From Shewanella abyssi (GTDB lineage Bacteria; Pseudomonadota; Gammaproteobacteria; Enterobacterales; Shewanellaceae): 64,000 bases of DNA. Shown one piece after another: positions 1 to 7,564 of the stretch; the stretch's first letter is position 1; each line of letters starts with the position of its first letter. The notes under the pieces were generated by a model that was not told the origin of the DNA, did no database searches, and worked only from the letters and a program-made list of their open reading frames with translations. The translations under genes and the position numbers were made by a program. Location of the stretch: positions 1 to 64,000 of the forward strand of contig NZ_JAKIKR010000025.1 of assembly GCF_023284025.1 (NCBI RefSeq), read 5' to 3'.

Positions 1-203
1 AATAGACTTATAGAACAGATTATAGGCTGAGCACGATAAAGTCTATATTTTTAGACTTTTAGCCAAAAGGTATGTTCAGGAAGCATAAAGTACATAAAGT
101 TAGACTTTATGTACTTTATGCTTCCTGAACATACCTTTTGGCTAAAAGTCTAAAAATATAGACTTTATCGTGCTCAGCCTATAATCTGTTCTATAAGTCT
201 ATT
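1..203. repeat. 203-bp perfect palindrome (100-bp arms)
   Basis: Bases 1-100 are the exact reverse complement of 104-203, with a 3-base spacer (TAG) at 101-103. The left arm may continue beyond the window. Each arm contains an inner dyad AAAGTCTA-N6-TAGACTTT (38-59 and 145-166). It lies directly upstream of hipB, so it may be a regulatory region duplicated in inverted orientation. An assembly fold-back artefact is possible. Confidence 0.9.
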
Positions 204-214
204 AATATAGACTT
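195..214. promoter_or_regulatory. Candidate HipB operator
   Basis: A perfect dyad AAGTCTAT-TAAT-ATAGACTT sits 76 bp before the hipB start and shares its half-site with the dyads at 38-59 and 145-166 and with TAGACTTT at 101-108. HipB proteins repress their own operon from several upstream palindromes. The assignment is inferred from location and repetition; no footprint is known for this sequence. Confidence 0.5.
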
Positions 215-289
215 ATACGATTACATTAGCGTTTAACTAAGCAGTTTAAATTAACCCTGTATGCAGGAGCTCACGGTAGGAGATATTAG

Positions 290-583
290 ATGGCCAAATC
301 TGTAAAAGCCATAGCAAGCCCGGATCTCTCAAAGACCTTTTCGGTTGAGTTATTAGGGGCTGCAATAAAAGCTAAGCGCACCCAAAGCGGCATAACTCAA
401 ACAGACGCAGCGGCATTGTGCGGAATTGCTAAGCAGACCTACATTAAAATAGAGCAGGGGCGAGATGACATTCGTCTATCTGCGGTAATGGATGTAATGC
501 AAGGATTAGGCGTCCAGCTCTCAATAAAACCATGGGACCAGGTATCTAGTACTGAAAGTGAGGCTAATGATGGTTGGGTCTAA
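290..583 (+). CDS. hipB: HipB-like antitoxin and autorepressor
   Basis: A 97-residue XRE/Cro-type helix-turn-helix protein. The fold spans about residues 24-80 (IKAKRTQSGITQTDAAALCG, then TYIKIEQG). It should dimerise, bind the upstream palindromes, and neutralise HipA by binding it. A Shine-Dalgarno GGTAGGAG lies just upstream of the ATG. hipA follows with a 14-base overlap, the usual antitoxin-first order with translational coupling. The upstream region carries several identical TAGACTT half-sites, which fits autoregulation. Confidence 0.88.
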   Translation: MAKSVKAIASPDLSKTFSVELLGAAIKAKRTQSGITQTDAAALCGIAKQTYIKIEQGRDDIRLSAVMDVMQGLGVQLSIKPWDQVSSTESEANDGWV

Positions 584-1874
584 CGCATATAGTTTAAATG
601 TTATTTTTAATAATCAGACTATCGCTGACTTAAGTTTTGATCCAGATACTGATAACTTTCACTTTGTATACCAACCACAATGGAAGCAGCAGGGCTTTGC
701 GCTGTCACCACACTTACCTCTAGAAGGTAACATTCAATCAAGTGCTATTCGGCGCTACTTACAAAACCTACTGCCAGAGAACCAAGGTTTAGATCACTTA
801 ATCGACTACCTTGCGGTGTCTAAGCAAAATACCTTTGCACTGATCCATGGGATAGGGCAAGACACATCGGGGGCCGTCTTGTTCGTTCGCCAAGGTGAGC
901 AAAATGAAACAAGGACTGAGTTTAGAGCAATTACCACTCCTGAGTTAGTTCAGCGCTTAACTGACCCAAGCTTGTTTGCTATGGAGGTATGGGATGATAA
1001 ACCAAGGCTCTCTGTTGCTGGTGTGCAGTCAAAAATTAACGTTTTGCAGCTAAACGGTGAGTTTGGTTTTGGTAGCGGTGACTTATGCTCAACTCACATT
1101 ATCAAATTTGAAAAGAGTACTCAGCAGCACCTAGTTATTAATGAGTTTGTGACGATGAAGCTCTCCCAGTTAGTAGGGTTACAGACAGCTAATGTTGAGT
1201 TGCACTACTTTGACCAATATCCCGCGCTGGTGGTTGAGCGCTTTGATCGTAAATTGATTAATGACGTGGTAAAGCGAAAACATCTTATCGATGCCTGCCA
1301 AGCCTGTAACTTGGGAGTTGATAGAAAATATGAACGTAACTTAGGTAAGCAGCGAGATGTTGCTCATATTCGGGATGGTGTCAGTCTTAAAAAGTTGTTT
1401 GAGCTAACTCAAGTGTGCCAGAACCCCATTGCAGCAAAGCTAACACTATTGAACTGGGTACTGTTCAACCTGTGTGTGTTCAACCACGACGCCCATGGTA
1501 AGAACATGAGCTTCTTTGTCAGTAATGCTGGATTAGAGCCAACACCCTTGTATGACTTAGTTAATGTGCAGATGTACCCAGAGTTTGAACAAGAGCTTGC
1601 GATGGCAATAGGGGATGAGTTTGAGCCCCATGCCATCAATGCTTACCAGCTCATGGAGTTTGCCGATGATTGCCAGATCAACAGCAAGCTGCTTATGCGC
1701 CAGCTACAAAAAATAGCCAAATCTATTACTGACCAGCTTAGCTGTGCAATTGGTCTGTTAGGGGAGCTAAGTCCAGCTCAACAAACGTATATGGCTAAAT
1801 ACCACCAGCAAGTAGAAAAACGTTGTCAGCATTTTATTGAGCAAGCGCAAGAGATCCCTAAGATAGAGTTGTGA
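570..1874 (+). CDS. hipA: HipA-like serine/threonine kinase toxin
   Basis: About 434 residues, the usual length of HipA. The family phosphorylates glutamyl-tRNA synthetase, which halts translation and drives persistence. Visible motifs are the Gly/Ser-rich nucleotide loop SVAGVQSK (148-155), containing the serine that is autophosphorylated in E. coli HipA, the catalytic loop NHDAHGKN (305-312, Asp307) and the metal-binding YDL motif (Asp329). All key residues are present, so the toxin looks active. In-frame GTG 558, ATG 567 and ATG 570 are possible starts; 570 is chosen because GTGAGG lies at a suitable distance. Cotranscribed with hipB. Confidence 0.9.
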   Translation: MVGSNAYSLNVIFNNQTIADLSFDPDTDNFHFVYQPQWKQQGFALSPHLPLEGNIQSSAIRRYLQNLLPENQGLDHLIDYLAVSKQNTFALIHGIGQDTSGAVLFVRQGEQNETRTEFRAITTPELVQRLTDPSLFAMEVWDDKPRLSVAGVQSKINVLQLNGEFGFGSGDLCSTHIIKFEKSTQQHLVINEFVTMKLSQLVGLQTANVELHYFDQYPALVVERFDRKLINDVVKRKHLIDACQACNLGVDRKYERNLGKQRDVAHIRDGVSLKKLFELTQVCQNPIAAKLTLLNWVLFNLCVFNHDAHGKNMSFFVSNAGLEPTPLYDLVNVQMYPEFEQELAMAIGDEFEPHAINAYQLMEFADDCQINSKLLMRQLQKIAKSITDQLSCAIGLLGELSPAQQTYMAKYHQQVEKRCQHFIEQAQEIPKIEL

Positions 1875-2015
1875 GCACCTAGTGAAACACCAAGAGCAAC
1901 TCACTAAGCTGAAAGACGTATGGAGGGCACTTGCATGTTGAACACGACTAATGAGTATTACCTGAGCGTGTCGGGTGGCTTTCTATGTGTAGGTCTAAAC
2001 CACTCGCACCGAAAT

Positions 2016-2408
2016 TTACTCCCAGCTTTTTGATAAACTACCATGCTGACTTCGTTTAGCGAGTTCTGCATGGGTTAGCAGCCACTGAATCGTCGTTGAA
2101 TTGCAAGGTGCCGAAGCAATATTGCAAATCTCCTTGATGCAGAGTTCACTAGCACTGAGCACTGCATACACGTCCACCAGCTCTCTAGTGGAAACAAATT
2201 TCTTGTTTGACTCACCTACTCGAAAGTAGATATTGCCGTTTTCATAAATATCTAATATTACCGAAGTTACTCTTGGCTTATGAATGATGTCACCCACCTG
2301 AATCGCATCGTATATTGTCGATACAAACCCACTCTTGAAGTGGTCAACTAATTTTGGCCACAAACACGGCAGCAGCCCCACACCAAACCAAGCGAGCGTA
2401 GCAGCCAA
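2016..2408 (-). CDS. Hypothetical protein, possibly truncated
   Basis: An open frame of 130 codons with no family I recognise. Residues about 30-75 look like a real folded segment, alternating hydrophobic and charged residues (YDAIQVGDIIHKPRVTSVIL), while the first 25 residues are hydrophobic and atypical, as if the true N-terminus was replaced by a recombination junction. It lies between hipA and the relic prophage end, antisense to both. It could be the 3' part of a decayed cargo gene. No good ribosome-binding site was seen at the first ATG. Confidence 0.35.
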   Translation of the reverse strand: MAATLAWFGVGLLPCLWPKLVDHFKSGFVSTIYDAIQVGDIIHKPRVTSVILDIYENGNIYFRVGESNKKFVSTRELVDVYAVLSASELCIKEICNIASAPCNSTTIQWLLTHAELAKRSQHGSLSKSWE

Positions 2409-3117
2409 GCATCACAAGCCAGTAACCAAAAGGGGAGGCTCGACCCCATCACGAAGTAAATGTACACATAGTATTATTATACTCTGTGTACAGTTGCACA
2501 GCCCTGTACCTAAGCAGGGCTTTTTGTTGCCTGCAGTAAAGCCACATTTATCTATACTCGATACGATTCAACCAAAGCCAAACGACTCGAGCAAAATATA
2601 AAGCACTCACATTGAAACTATCGACGCGGGTTCGGTTCCTGTCGTGGGGCTCGAACCCGCGTCTAACTTTAGCCATTCAGCTTTGAGCCACGGAAACCAA
2701 GCCACGGAGAAAGAAACACACGGAATCCGCACTCTTCCTCCCCTCCTGCGCGCTTCTTATCATTTTTCTATTTCATTTATCGATTATTGCAGTTCATAGG
2801 CGCAGCCAGCGCTGCTCCTAGGGCTTTAACATGATCGGAGATCTGAAACGATCGCGATTATTTTCACTGTTTTACAGTTCTCTATGAGGCATGGATGCAT
2901 CGCGTCCGCTTGAAACCTGCTTGAATACTGAATTGCACCAGATTACGTGGTAAGACTTTCTGTGAGTGGGAGTTAGCAATGAAATGAAAATTAATTAAAT
3001 AACAGTAGGTTATTCTGAAGTAAAACTGAAATAAGGTAATCACATCTCCAGCTTGAACAGGTTAATATATCTGTTTATAGTGCATCATGAATGAAGTTGT
3101 AACTAACTGAGGCTATT
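2409..3117. other. Gene-free stretch holding relic prophage right end
   Basis: No convincing gene. It contains a terminator-like hairpin (GCCCTG at 2501-2506, CAGGGC then T-run near 2515-2525) and the roughly 370-bp block 2517-2890 that matches the right end of the intact prophage at 37749-38110. The last 220 bp before the DUF2971 gene are AT-rich and probably hold its promoter. Confidence 0.7.
2517..2890 (+). repeat. Relic copy of prophage right-end block (copy A)
   Basis: Aligns almost throughout with 37749-38110, with scattered substitutions and small indels; both start in the terminator of the preceding operon (GGGCTTTTTGTTGCCTGCAGTA). It includes a 12-bp dyad GACGCGGGTTCG / CGAACCCGCGTC (2623-2634, 2652-2663) whose right arm is part of an 18-base match (2646-2663) to the ssrA 3' end. 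It marks the right end of a related, mostly deleted prophage. Confidence 0.85.
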
Positions 3118-3993
3118 GTGAATTTTGAACAGCTAACCAAAGATTGTGTATTTAGATACAGGTTTTTTAACGATAACACCCTGTCGGAAATCGTTGATAG
3201 CAAGATTTGGCACGGATCCCTTGAGAGCTTGAATGATCCTTATGAATTACCATTTATATTCGACTGGTCATGTTTCGATGCTGAAGACTTACCAAGCGCT
3301 TTAGCGCGTATAAATAAAAGGCTGTTACTTTTTGACCCTATGGATAAGTTGACTTCTTATTTGGTTAACGATGAAGCCGTGGCCGCCGCTGATGAGATGA
3401 AGTCAATACTTAGCAGTGCAGTTAACCGATTGAAAGAACACTATAGTTACTCACTTGTTACCTGCTTCAGTAAAGAGCCATTTGATGGTTTAATGTGGTC
3501 TCATTATTCAGATGGGATGAGAGGTCTTTGTATTGCATATAATGTTGATAAACTTAAAGAAACTGATGAGTTTTCCACGTTTTATGATGTGAAATATATC
3601 GACGAAGTCGTACCATTTACTTATTTCGATTTCGACCTAACGAATCCTGATTCTAAGAAAGGTAGGCTGACTTATAGTCATTCCTATGAACGTGAGGTTA
3701 CAGTAATTGGTAAACAACTCGTTTTACGCAATACAGACCATATTTTCCAGAAGCATACTCGTTGGAAATATGAGCAAGAAGTTCGCAATGTTATAATTGC
3801 ACCTACTGAAAAAGTGGCTGGAAAGTCTGTGTCTATCAGAAAGGATTCTATAAAAGCTATTATGTATGGCTCAAATATCCGCTCTACGAATCTTCACATC
3901 CTTAAGTTAATTTGCAAAGAGAGAGATATAAAGCTATTCGAAGTTTCACCAGATAAAACTAATTTCGGAGTAATAATCAAGCCTGCAATATAG
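3118..3993 (+). CDS. DUF2971 family protein (cargo gene)
   Basis: A 291-residue protein recognisable as DUF2971 from RYRFF near the N-terminus, SLNDPYELPF, CFSKEP, the MWSHYSDGMRGLCIAYN core (about residues 126-142) and RWKYEQEVRNV in the C-terminal half. The biochemical role of the family is not established; members are common on prophages and in defence-gene clusters. Start is GTG with GAGG 7 bases upstream. Base composition is AT-rich compared with the core genome. It occupies the same place, between the conserved block and the att site, as the membrane-protein cargo gene of the intact prophage at 38274-38678. Confidence 0.75.
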   Translation: MNFEQLTKDCVFRYRFFNDNTLSEIVDSKIWHGSLESLNDPYELPFIFDWSCFDAEDLPSALARINKRLLLFDPMDKLTSYLVNDEAVAAADEMKSILSSAVNRLKEHYSYSLVTCFSKEPFDGLMWSHYSDGMRGLCIAYNVDKLKETDEFSTFYDVKYIDEVVPFTYFDFDLTNPDSKKGRLTYSHSYEREVTVIGKQLVLRNTDHIFQKHTRWKYEQEVRNVIIAPTEKVAGKSVSIRKDSIKAIMYGSNIRSTNLHILKLICKERDIKLFEVSPDKTNFGVIIKPAI

Positions 3994-4304
3994 GTATATT
4001 CCTTGTTGCGGCGGTCAATAAATGGACTTCCACTAACAGGTTCAATTCCTTAACAGCTTTCTCCAGTGATTAATTTATTGATAATGCCCGTTTGTTATAG
4101 AATAAAAGACTATCTAGTCATAGGTGTTTTAATTAGGCTGTCGCCACTTTGCCGCCATTCAGCCATTTTCTGCCATTAATAAATGATGAAATAATGGTTA
4201 TTTAGGAAGGCATTCACGCTGAATAACGGGAAGGGTTGGCGCGCAACTGCTTGAAATTAAGCGTAAAAAAAGGCCAACCCGTTAAGGTTGGCCTTTTTTA
4301 GTAT
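3994..4304. other. Gene-free right arm of relic element
   Basis: Non-coding. Contains GCCA-centred direct repeats (GCCACTT, GCCATTC, GCCATTT, GCCATTA at 4143-4177, spaced 11, 8 and 10 bp), resembling integrase arm-type sites, then a strong bidirectional terminator next to the att core. This matches the layout to the left of attR and supports reading the segment as the right arm of an older tandem integrant. Confidence 0.5.
4265..4299. terminator. Bidirectional terminator beside attL
   Basis: AAAAAAAGGCCAACC, a 6-base loop, then GGTTGGCCTTTTTT: a long GC-cored stem with A/T tracts on both sides. It abuts the ssrA 3'-end copy at attL and would once have terminated an ssrA transcript reconstituted there. 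Confidence 0.85.
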
Positions 4305-4352
4305 TTGGTGGAGGCGGCGGGGCTCGAACCCGCGTCCAAAAAGCCTACATCC
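4305..4352. repeat. attL: attL: 48-bp ssrA 3'-end direct repeat
   Basis: Identical over 48 bp to 38929-38976, running from TTGGTGG to ACATCC. It corresponds to the tmRNA acceptor 3' strand, T arm and adjacent bases. It is the left boundary of the prophage. Confidence 0.95.
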
Positions 4353-4422
4353 TATCCACGGTGTATGTTTATCAATGACTTACAGTGTTTTCAAAAGCTT
4401 ACGTGTTTGTGACTATAGTTCA

Positions 4423-5010
4423 CTATCGGTAGCTGTCGGCCTCTGTGGGCACTTTGTGGGCATTTGGTAATTCAGAATCTTCATTACCTTGATTTATGTA
4501 GTTCTCAATGGAAGAGCTTTTGAAGTTCAATTCTTCATAAATTTCGGTGACCATTTTGATGTTATTAGAGGTTGATGAAAAGTCTTTACAAACATTTTCT
4601 AATTCAGCGCAAAGGCTACGATGGTATAGACTTTGAATTTTTTTCTGTATGAAACTCACAGTTAAGAATAAAGTTAATGCAGGAAGGGCTAACCATATCA
4701 GCCCAAAGCCCACAGGGTACTCGGTACGCATTAGGACTAATGCCACCAAACATAAGAAGATTGCCGCGCTCATCATTCCATCTAGCGTGTCGAGTAAGTC
4801 CCACCAAATGGTTTTACGTTTCTTTTTTTTAAAAATAAGGTCGCGAATGTCAGAAAAAGCATAAAGCAAGCAGTACGATAAACAGCAAGTAGCTAATGTC
4901 ACTATCAAGAAAAAATAATCAGTTCCTTGATTAACTTCTGGAAGCTGAAGTGTGAATAGCAGTAATGACCAACTTAATGCAATATGTACCGCATATGATT
5001 TCTTCATCAT
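4423..5010 (-). CDS. Prophage-encoded membrane protein, unknown
   Basis: 195 residues with about four hydrophobic segments (roughly 8-24, 31-51, 80-98 and 102-121) and a charged, probably cytoplasmic tail containing a helical region. A KKKKRK cluster (about residues 61-66) favours a cytoplasmic loop between segments two and three. I recognise no family. It lies 7 bp downstream of the integrase gene and ends within the integrase arm-site region, so it is expressed with the lysogeny genes from an otherwise silent prophage. That position suits a lysogenic-conversion or superinfection-exclusion protein, but this is inference. The start could be either of two adjacent ATGs. Confidence 0.6.
   Translation of the reverse strand: MMKKSYAVHIALSWSLLLFTLQLPEVNQGTDYFFLIVTLATCCLSYCLLYAFSDIRDLIFKKKKRKTIWWDLLDTLDGMMSAAIFLCLVALVLMRTEYPVGFGLIWLALPALTLFLTVSFIQKKIQSLYHRSLCAELENVCKDFSSTSNNIKMVTEIYEELNFKSSSIENYINQGNEDSELPNAHKVPTEADSYR
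4445..4462. promoter_or_regulatory. Integrase arm-type sites, left
   Basis: Two direct copies of GTGGGCA at 4445-4451 and 4456-4462, offset by 11 bp (one helical turn). The same heptamer (GTGGRCA) recurs at the other prophage end at 38842, 38864 and 38875. Location and spacing fit tyrosine-integrase arm sites of attP. Confidence 0.6.
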
Positions 5011-5017
5011 TAGATGT

Positions 5018-6049
5018 TTATTCCTTTGACAATAAAGACGCTATTGGGTTTTTGGTGATAGCGTCGTCCAGGTGATCGGGGGCGAAGTGGGCGTAACGCA
5101 TGGTGTCTTTAATATCTGAGTGACCGAGTATCTGTCTTAGTACCAGAATGTTACCACCGTTCATCATAAAGTGGCTGGCAAATGTGTGGCGTAAGATGTG
5201 GGTCATTTGTCTATCTGGGAATTCTAAGCCGGTTCGTTTAATTGCTTGCTCAAATGATTTACGGCAAGGTCTGAACAATGGGCCACGAACGCGGGGCAGT
5301 ATGTCGGCCAATTCATGGGCTATGGGGACTGTGCGGTTTTTCTTACCTTTGGTTTTAACAAAAGTAATGCGGTTGTGGGCAATTTGGCTACCGCGTAAGC
5401 CTTCGGCCTCTGACCAGCGGCAACCCGTGGCTAAGCAGATAAGCACAATGGTTTTAAGGTGCTCATATTTAGCATTGGCACATTCGCGCAGTACAACGGG
5501 TATTTCTTCTTTATAGAGAAATGCTAATTCGATATCTTCAATTTTAAACTGTTCAATACCATCTAATGGGTTCGGCAGTGACCATTCACCCAGTTTTTTA
5601 AGCGTATTGAATACCGTGTTTAAATAGGCGTGTTCATGGTTAATTGTGTTTGGTTTTACTTTTGTCTTGTTACCTTGCGCATCGGCGACTTCACCATCTA
5701 AGCGCATTTGGCGATAATTCGCAAAATCGTTAACCGTGATCTTGTTTGCGACGGGGTCACCCAGCGCACCGCAAATCATCTTGAGTTTGGTCATACGCTG
5801 AGCTGGCTGTGTCAGTTGTCGACCATGCAGATCATGCCAACGTTCGATTAATTCAGATAAACGGCGGTTATCAACTTTTTCACCTAGCCAAGGTTTAGCA
5901 TCGACTTTCTTTAGCACAAAAGCTTCATAAGCAGCTGCTTCGCCCTTGGTGGCAAATGTTTTACGAATGCGCCTACTCTCTCGGCCATCGACACGCATGT
6001 CGAGCTTCCAAGGCTTATTACTGCCATCTTTAGTGTTTATTATCGACAT
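5018..6049 (-). CDS. int: Tyrosine-family phage integrase
   Basis: About 343 residues. It catalyses site-specific recombination between attP and the ssrA 3' end. N-terminal arm-binding and SAM-like core-binding domains (about 1-165) precede the catalytic domain with Arg211 (CRWSEAEGL), His284 and Arg287 (HILRHTF), His310 (LGHSD) and nucleophile Tyr319 (MRYAHF). The set is complete, so the enzyme should be active. Related to P2/HP1-type integrases. The frame is open further upstream to 6091, but the internal ATG giving MSIINTKDG is preferred because it immediately follows the stop of the preceding gene. It sits next to attL, as expected. Confidence 0.95.
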   Translation of the reverse strand: MSIINTKDGSNKPWKLDMRVDGRESRRIRKTFATKGEAAAYEAFVLKKVDAKPWLGEKVDNRRLSELIERWHDLHGRQLTQPAQRMTKLKMICGALGDPVANKITVNDFANYRQMRLDGEVADAQGNKTKVKPNTINHEHAYLNTVFNTLKKLGEWSLPNPLDGIEQFKIEDIELAFLYKEEIPVVLRECANAKYEHLKTIVLICLATGCRWSEAEGLRGSQIAHNRITFVKTKGKKNRTVPIAHELADILPRVRGPLFRPCRKSFEQAIKRTGLEFPDRQMTHILRHTFASHFMMNGGNILVLRQILGHSDIKDTMRYAHFAPDHLDDAITKNPIASLLSKE

Positions 6050-6050
6050 A

Positions 6051-6521
6051 TCAGTTGGCAGCATCCCACTCTGGCCGACATGCTTTATCAATATTTTTCC
6101 AGCTGTCGTTGATTAATTGGTATTGTTTGTTTACAGAGTAAGGTTGATTCGGAGATTTCTTCAGTTGCATATGAATATCACGACTCATTTGGCCAACTAA
6201 GAATTCAAGATTATGAGCTGCTTTTGATTGCTCCATTGATAATTTAAATACACTTGGGTATCTATTGCTAAAAGCATTACGCTGATCTTCAAAGCCAAAA
6301 TCCTTGCGCCAATTATAAAAATTAAGATCGTTTGTAGATGGGTTTTCGTTAATATAAAAAACTAAGCCGTCAATAATAGGCTTGAGTTCTACTAGCATGG
6401 TCCCTGCAAGTTGGCAATCTGTTACGTTATCAAACTTATTTGATGATGCATAAGAGCTGGCGCTAGTAAATAAATAAGCGGAAACCATACATAATATTAG
6501 ATTGGTTTTTAACATAGTCAC
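6051..6521 (-). CDS. Secreted prophage protein, unknown
   Basis: 156 residues with a clear Sec signal peptide: TNLILCMVSAYLFTSASSYA with likely cleavage after ASSYA near residue 25. The mature part is mostly helical and contains two cysteines (near residues 36 and 148) that could form a disulfide in the periplasm. No family recognised. It lies between the CI repressor and integrase genes on the same strand, so it is probably expressed in the lysogen. A periplasmic exclusion or host-interaction role is plausible but unproven. Confidence 0.65.
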   Translation of the reverse strand: MTMLKTNLILCMVSAYLFTSASSYASSNKFDNVTDCQLAGTMLVELKPIIDGLVFYINENPSTNDLNFYNWRKDFGFEDQRNAFSNRYPSVFKLSMEQSKAAHNLEFLVGQMSRDIHMQLKKSPNQPYSVNKQYQLINDSWKNIDKACRPEWDAAN

Positions 6522-6537
6522 ATCCTTGTTTAATAAG

Positions 6538-7212
6538 TTAAACGCTCTTTAATTCAGAAACCACTTTGCCGTGGATCTTGGTTACTTCTGGGTTGATAGG
6601 GTATTTTTCATCACCCTCTAATAGATAGATGTTGCCATCGGGTAACAGTTTTAATTCTCCAAGTTGGTATCTATTATTTGTGGAGAATAAATACTTGCCT
6701 GAAACACCCTCATTTTCTTCTGAGTTGATAAATAGCAAATTATCAGCGTCTTTAATGACTAAGTCGTGATCGTTACCTTTAATCTTGAAGTGGCCAATGA
6801 TGTTATCCGTCGCTTCAAATTTTTCGTAAGGCTCAAGATTACCATTCTTTATGGAGTAAACCTGTAAGACACCACGAGGATAAGGAAGTGTAGGTTCTGA
6901 TATTTCGTTTCGAAAATCTTCCGTTGTTACATTACTCCCGCCACGTTCACCAGTGCCAAAGCATAGGTATTCCATAGACCAGCCGGTTAAAAGATGAATC
7001 CTAATCAGTAGTTCGTACGGTGTTGTTTTACGAGTTGTCCAAGTTGAAAAAGTACCTGGAGTTATCCCCAATAAGTCGCCCAGTTCAATTCTGTTTCTAA
7101 CCTCAAATAGATGAATAAGACGTTCAATTAGATGCTTTCCTCCATCGTATTCAAGCGGAGCATTCAATTGTTTGAATTTTTTATCTTGTTTATATTTGAC
7201 GAATCCACTCAT
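6538..7212 (-). CDS. cI: Phage CI repressor (186/HP1 type)
   Basis: 224 residues. The N-terminal part (about 25-85: LIERLIHLFEVRNRIELGDL, then TPGTFSTW) matches the helix-turn-helix domain of 186-type CI repressors, and the C-terminal part is beta-rich and should oligomerise. No Ser-Lys LexA-like protease signature is obvious, in keeping with 186 CI, which is inactivated by an antirepressor rather than by RecA. It is transcribed away from cox, and the 93-bp gap holds the candidate operators. It maintains lysogeny by silencing the rightward early promoter. Confidence 0.85.
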   Translation of the reverse strand: MSGFVKYKQDKKFKQLNAPLEYDGGKHLIERLIHLFEVRNRIELGDLLGITPGTFSTWTTRKTTPYELLIRIHLLTGWSMEYLCFGTGERGGSNVTTEDFRNEISEPTLPYPRGVLQVYSIKNGNLEPYEKFEATDNIIGHFKIKGNDHDLVIKDADNLLFINSEENEGVSGKYLFSTNNRYQLGELKLLPDGNIYLLEGDEKYPINPEVTKIHGKVVSELKSV

Positions 7213-7247
7213 TTGATCAATAATCCTGTCATTCGAATTAAAACGGA

Positions 7248-7274
7248 ATCAGATAGCCTCGAAACCAATCTGAT
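7248..7274. promoter_or_regulatory. Candidate lysogeny operator
   Basis: Inverted half-sites ATCAGAT (7248-7254) and ATCTGAT (7268-7274), 20 bp centre to centre, lie in the short divergent region between cI and cox where CI and Cox should bind. Direct view of a dyad; its use by CI is inference. Confidence 0.45.
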
Positions 7275-7305
7275 ACAAACGCGATTAAATAAAGGATAAC
7301 ACCAA

Positions 7306-7512
7306 ATGAGTAACTTCACATATCAAATTGATGCACCTTTCATTTCATTTGAAGAGTATGCCCGCCGCGCAGGCATTCAACCGAGTGCCGTACGTGCGCA
7401 GGTAAGAGAAGGGCGTCTTCCGATTAGACCGAAACTAAAGCCGCAAGAACGACCTTTCATCAACATGTTAGCGCTAGCAAAAGAAGCCGCTGAGTTAGCT
7501 GAAGCGCATTAA
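7306..7512 (+). CDS. cox: Cox-like excisionase/regulator
   Basis: A 68-residue basic protein with a winged-helix/MerR-like N-terminal motif (FEEYARRAGIQPSAVRAQVR, then EGRLP). First gene rightward of the CI repressor, the place of cox/apl in P2, 186, HP1 and K139. Cox proteins repress the lysogenic promoter and direct excision with integrase. It starts at an ATG preceded by AAAGGATAA. Name rests on position and fold rather than close sequence identity. Confidence 0.75.
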   Translation: MSNFTYQIDAPFISFEEYARRAGIQPSAVRAQVREGRLPIRPKLKPQERPFINMLALAKEAAELAEAH

Positions 7513-7564
7513 TTATCACCCTATTCAAATTGTAATTTTTATCTTCAATTGAATATTAGCAAAA

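Noticed and set aside
2335..2601. Rightward 88-codon open frame
   Set aside because: Runs through the relic terminator and repeat block, low-information translation, antisense to another frame.
2621..2663. tRNA-like sequence (GGTTCG...CGAACC) in the right-end block
   Set aside because: Only a T-arm-like dyad is present, with no acceptor, D or anticodon arms; it is better explained as an ssrA 3'-end fragment.
4288..4470. Open frame across attL
   Set aside because: It translates the ssrA 3'-end fragment and integrase arm sites; the same occurs at attR.
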